The translations under genes were made by a program, and so were the position numbers. Below are positions 60,501 to 64,000 of a stretch of 64,000 nucleotides of DNA, piece by piece. Below the pieces are notes generated by a model. That model made no database searches, was not told the origin of the DNA, and saw only the letters and a program-made list of their open reading frames with translations. Positions within the stretch are counted from its first letter, which is position 1, and each line of letters begins with the position of its first letter. Origin of the DNA: Glandiceps talaboti (taxonomy: Eukaryota > Hemichordata > Enteropneusta > Spengelidae); NCBI RefSeq assembly GCF_964340395.1, contig NC_135564.1:10627391-10691390 (forward strand), given 5' to 3'.

Positions 60501-63429
60501 TCTCTTTTCTCTTGAACATTCGTCGAATCCTTCGGAAAAGTCCTGAACAGTCTTTTCAGCAAGGACATTAACTTTTACGGCTGTTGTGTGTATGTTTGCT
60601 TTCCAAGTCCAGTAAGATCCATTCTGCCTGTCTTCTTTCGGTGAAACGGAGTTTTCCATGGTGTGCATAACGAATCCTTCCTGCGAGCATTCTGTCAAAA
60701 TCCAATCCATTGTGGTTTTTTGAGCATCTGAGACAACGATCGTGCCATCTTTATCCTTAGCCAGCAACCTCTTCGATACCTCTTTCCTTATCAACAACAC
60801 ATTGTGACTAAGCAAACACTGCCAAGATCTTTTCACGTACTGTTTTGTATTGTTACCTTCTTGTGCAAGTTCGAACAGTTTATTCAGACTTAGTGTATCT
60901 TCGCCACACCCAAAGAGAAGAAGTTCACAAAACTCTGTAAAATGAAGAACGAATGTTTCACTAGTACTGCTCTAATAGTTCCACCATCATACATGGTAAA
61001 ACATACTATATCTTTTACACTGAGCAGTTTTTAATACTTCAGAACTTATAAGTTAGGGGGCATTTTACAGTGAATTATATTCAAATAACTGATGGCAAGT
61101 GCACACTAATAGTTGTAATCTATTTACAACATGGCGATATCAAAGTGTCCAGTGATTGGTCGAAAACAAATCACATGGGATAAACTAGCCGATGTCATGA
61201 TGATGACTTCACCATGCTCAAGTTGTTATGATACAAACCAACGTCGTCTCATCACACTGTTGAAATATTATATAATGTTGCTAGGACTAGAAAAAATGAA
61301 AAGATTTGAAAAGAAAAAATGCCCCATTGGTCTCCATCACAACAAAAGTTGATAAAAGTCGATATATCTGGGAAAACAAAAATGTTACTTAATCAGATAC
61401 TAGGTCCAGATGATATCAATGATCATGATCCATGAAGCCATGTTGTTGGATGGCATGTCGAAGGTGATCATATAATTGCCTTTTAGCATTATACTATGCT
61501 TATTGTCTTTTTAGGGCAGGCCCCTGGCAAAAAAAGGTACTAAGATTTTTAGTATTCATTGAGGATCATGTAGTGGTGTGTAAGAAACCACAAGATGTAT
61601 TTGAATTGATGTGTGTATACAGTGTATTTATAGCAATTTGTGACTAAAGTCAGGTTATGTGAGATGACAACTAAAGCAATCTTTTGTCGCCAAGGTCGTT
61701 CACTAATAAAGCTCACGTTAAACGTTAAATCCATTACATTATGACATGTGAACATAAATGAAATGCACTGTAAAAAAATCTGTTCCACAACTACATTTGG
61801 ATTCAGGTGCCAACTATTCTCTCATGATATTAAGTGGACAACTAGGAGGCTTGTGGCCGAAGGAAACACATACTCATGGGTAATAATTTGGCACCTAAAT
61901 CCCCCTGGCCATGTAATATATGTAGTCTAAAATACCTTCATCAGTGCTGGACATTATAAGATGAACCATCAGTAGTGAGATGTGGACGACAAAATGCCGG
62001 ATTGCCTCCTTGCTCTTGATGTGCAATATCCTCTGAAAGATTGCAAGCATGTCTTTCCTCGCTTGGCTATCTTCATTTCGATATATCTGAAAAGCATGTA
62101 GTGTATTTGTCAGTCCAAGACAATGATTTCTAAAAAGGTTCCTACTATATACCTATGGAATGTTGTGAATTAATTAATATATCCCGACGTGCTATGAGGC
62201 CCAAAATATATGTGCCACGTTCCCATTGGCATATGACCAAAAGGAAAACACAATTTTTTGTCGTTGATTATCTGTAATTCAGACCCATATATCTTCATTA
62301 GACGTTTTGTTACCCACTTCCTGTTGCTAGAATGTGTCATATTGATCATAAATGTACAAAGACATTTGAATATTCGGTATTTTAACCAATCAAATGTAAT
62401 TATGATACCGCACATCAACTCAGACAACCATGTTAGTTGTATGAGATGCCATGAGAGTCAACTAAAACCAATTTCGTTAATCAATAATAAATACCTGCCA
62501 ATGGGCTGATGGAAACAGCGCAATATGGATGGAAGAGTGTATCAGAGTATAGAACACATGGGTACCATTAACCTAGCCCATTAACATCCGTGTAAATCAT
62601 GTTATCAACGCACATACAATTTTGAAGTAGGTGTTCTTTACTAGATTGTAATAATTGATTGTGGGGAAGCTGTTCTGTTGTAAGCACACATAACAATAAA
62701 AAGCGATGAACATATGACTTACCGTATATGCAATAAATTTGAACACAAGTAACTGTTCAAACCAGGAAAGACTCTTCAATGACACCTTCAACTCTCTCAC
62801 CCGTTCCTCTGTTTCTTGCATGTCCTCCATATGGTCAATTGCCATTATTAGGTGCATAAAATGGGAGATTCCTTTTCGGAATGGTAACACTTTTCCCGTT
62901 TTCCCCTCACTTATTGTTTGCACTGTTGCCTTGGCTTTTTGTATCATCTCTTTGGAATACTGCAGGGTCATTTCTTTATAGACTGTTTTCTGTGAATGGG
63001 AATTCTTCACTAGTTTTCTGTTAAAGTTGAGTTTCAAGGCTGTCGTGTGGGTTTGATCACTGCATGCCCAAGCAAGAATCAAGCTGCAGATGATGTTGCA
63101 GTACACCTGCATGTTCAGCAGTAGACACGTTGCTGTGTTCATAGACACCCCGATGGTGCTTTCCAATACCAGCAAATCAGTCAGTGATAGAATCTTCAGA
63201 CACAGTAAATGACCAAGAGATTCTAATGCTGCCTTTTGTACTCGTTCAGTAAACTTACAGCATATCTGTGATAGGGTTACATAGTCCGAGTCGTTTTCCG
63301 CAAGAGGAATAACTTTACCTATGAGATAGTTTTCAGCGATGGTCTGCCCTGGTGGCTTCGTAACGAAATTTTTGAGAAAATTCTCGCCATGGCTCTGTTT
63401 GTCGAAGTCAAAGTGTTCGAATTGTGCTT
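53014..63429 (-). CDS. Tandem tyrosine-kinase-like pseudokinase scaffold with long phosphotyrosine-type tail (5' end outside window, frameshifted)
   Basis: Visible coding exons in order: 62723-63429, 61936-62086, 60083-60934, 59154-59509, 58201-58320, 57200-57331, 56333-56619, 55370-55526, 54765-54909, 53014-54529, about 1470 residues. The first visible exon starts in phase 1 after an acceptor at 63430-63431, so earlier exons lie beyond the window or were not found. Order: helical N-terminal region of unknown fold, pseudokinase 1, linker, pseudokinase 2, disordered tail. Domain order recalls JAKs (two kinase-like domains), but neither domain keeps a full catalytic set and I see no FERM or SH2. 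All junctions are in phase except within 54765-54909, where two extra bases (TA) break the frame. Likely role, by inference, is a catalytically inactive signalling scaffold. Confidence 0.82.
54765..58320 (-). other. Pseudokinase domain 2 (exons 58201-58320 to 54765-54909)
   Basis: Begins IQWCKLDEIIGPDEPTL, a degenerate glycine loop. The lysine strand reads LFYVEEVLYE, with Glu in place of Lys. HDNIVQISTIYRKEKILIQ matches the helix C to beta-4/5 stretch. The catalytic loop reads GWVHGCLKARYITI: Arg-Asp of HRD is Gly-Cys and the Asn is Tyr. The DFG site reads ISRWGRA. The activation segment ends RWAPPEII, and GDVFMFAQVCWEAF is the helix-F region. The C-lobe end is EQALESLRRREHQIQPPDC, then a frame shift, then MKKMWLCERARRPTFRQI. 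Lys, HRD Asp, Asn and DFG Asp are all lost, so this copy is fully degenerate. Confidence 0.85.
55080..55340. repeat. Dispersed copy of the 69-bp-type repeat family
   Basis: TTTCCCCTAAACCCT occurs twice, then AGGAACTCCCCAAAATAG, AAGTAAGTTACCGAGGT and GATTGGACTTTACTG, matching 29680-30262 and 37200-37375. Ends about 30 bp from the donor of pseudokinase exon 55370-55526. Confidence 0.55.
58905..59165. repeat. GCAT / CATA microsatellite overlapping a splice donor
   Basis: Array of CATG and CATA units whose right end is read as the last codons and the donor of exon 59154-59509 of the pseudokinase gene (sense GTATGTATG). Confidence 0.9.
59154..60934 (-). other. Pseudokinase domain 1 (exons 60083-60934 and 59154-59509)
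   Basis: The lysine strand is kept (TTAVKVNVL). The helix-C region reads FRNELQVLLDV and HSNVVDLL. The catalytic loop reads DIVLRDIVSSNF: the HRD histidine is Leu, while the Asp and the Asn are kept. The DFG site reads HNFWLARR, so the metal-binding Asp is Asn and the Gly is Trp. The activation segment ends in YSAPES, then SDAWMCSCLAYEVLTYG, a clear tyrosine-kinase-like C-lobe. About 150 residues before the lysine strand (EFCELLLFGCG to WTWKA) belong to an N-terminal region I cannot name. Loss of the DFG Asp predicts no phosphotransfer, though nucleotide binding may survive. The exon donor lies inside a GTAT microsatellite. Confidence 0.85.
61936..63429 (-). other. N-terminal helical region of the pseudokinase gene, unknown fold
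   Basis: Exons 62723-63429 and 61936-62086 encode about 285 residues with strong helical periodicity (for example HFMHLIMAIDHMEDMQETEE and SLSWFEQLLVFKFIAYT, then FQRILHIKSKEAIRHFVV). No known domain motif is recognised; it does not look like FERM or SH2. Cysteines are scattered and no signal peptide is visible in this part. Confidence 0.6.
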
Positions 63430-64000
63430 CTGTAAAGTAGTATGGAGAATGTGTTGAAAAGGAGCAAATCAACAAACCATCAAATGACTTGAATATGTTG
63501 AGATTATTTTAAAGTTTTGACTGGAACTGGAACCTATAGTGTGACATAGCTGTCAAAACACTGTTGATAATAATAACATACAGGCAAGTCCATCACAAGC
63601 TAGGCAAATACTGTCAATTAAATTGCAAGGAGGAGCATATGGCTTATACTTCAAACTACAATATAGTGACAGATACACATAAATCTAGAGAACGAGACTG
63701 ATGAACACTGTGGCCAATAAAGATGGCGACTACACTAGCACCTCTTGACACCCAAATGACATGAGGAAGGCGCTTTAGGGATAGGCATGTTTGTTTGAGC
63801 TTTTAAGTGTTAGATGCACATGGGGAAATTGGGCTCAATGTCCTTTGAGGTATGGTCATATATTTCTGTCAACTAATAGCAGTAGTACAGATACAAACAT
63901 TTGGGAAAGTGGGAGTAGATTTGTGGGAGTTACGGAGCCTTCAGTGATTAATAAGTCATGGTGGGGGGGGGGGGGCAAATTTTACAAAGCGGTTGTCGGG
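63430..64000. other. Right edge: intron or upstream of the pseudokinase gene
   Basis: Begins with the splice acceptor of exon 62723-63429 (pyrimidine-rich ACTACTTTACAG on minus). No exon with a phase-1 donor was found here, so this is probably an intron and the gene starts outside the window. A G run lies at about 63962-63974. Confidence 0.5.

Overview
The window is animal nuclear DNA: split genes with GT/AG introns, AT-rich introns, and very many simple-sequence arrays and short inverted-repeat transposons. Domain content (pentraxin, farnesoic-acid-O-methyltransferase-like, adhesion GPCR, ankyrin-Roc-COR, tyrosine-kinase-like) and repeat style (tRNA-derived SINEs, TGACCTTGA-rich repeats, GTAT/CATA arrays) suggest a marine invertebrate. 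A lophotrochozoan is my best guess, but the species cannot be read from the sequence. All genes I can support lie on the minus strand.

Layout. (1) 3353-18669: a complete 25-exon adhesion GPCR of 1176 residues: signal peptide, pentraxin domain, FAMeT-like domain, Cys-rich linker, hormone-receptor motif, GAIN/GPS, seven membrane segments and a coiled cytoplasmic tail. Every splice phase closes and the summed exon length is a multiple of three. (2) 23782-37496: a 14-exon ankyrin-Roc-COR protein with a death-domain-like C-terminus, about 1043 residues. It resembles DAPK1 without its kinase. One ankyrin exon has been duplicated in tandem together with its intron. (3) 45024-45434: a small secreted protein with a Gly-Lys-Lys-Lys-Arg-Lys processing-like site, possibly a prohormone. 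(4) 53014-63429, running off the right edge: a gene encoding two tyrosine-kinase-like domains in tandem, both lacking catalytic residues, followed by a roughly 500-residue disordered tail rich in acidic stretches and tyrosine docking motifs. A two-base TA expansion shifts the frame inside the C-lobe of the second domain.

The rest is intergenic or intronic repeat: at least six foldback (MITE-like) families, two SINE copies in opposite orientation, a 46-bp satellite, several minisatellites, a decayed RecQ-like helicase fragment, and microsatellites, one of which abuts and one of which contains a splice donor. The genes do not form an obvious pathway, but three of the four are signalling proteins: a surface receptor, a GTPase scaffold and a pseudokinase scaffold. 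The strongest candidates for something undescribed are the dual-pseudokinase scaffold and the pentraxin-FAMeT adhesion GPCR with a GPS that looks uncleavable.

Exon boundaries were read by eye from splice consensus and phase and may be off by a base or a few. No alignment or database search was run.
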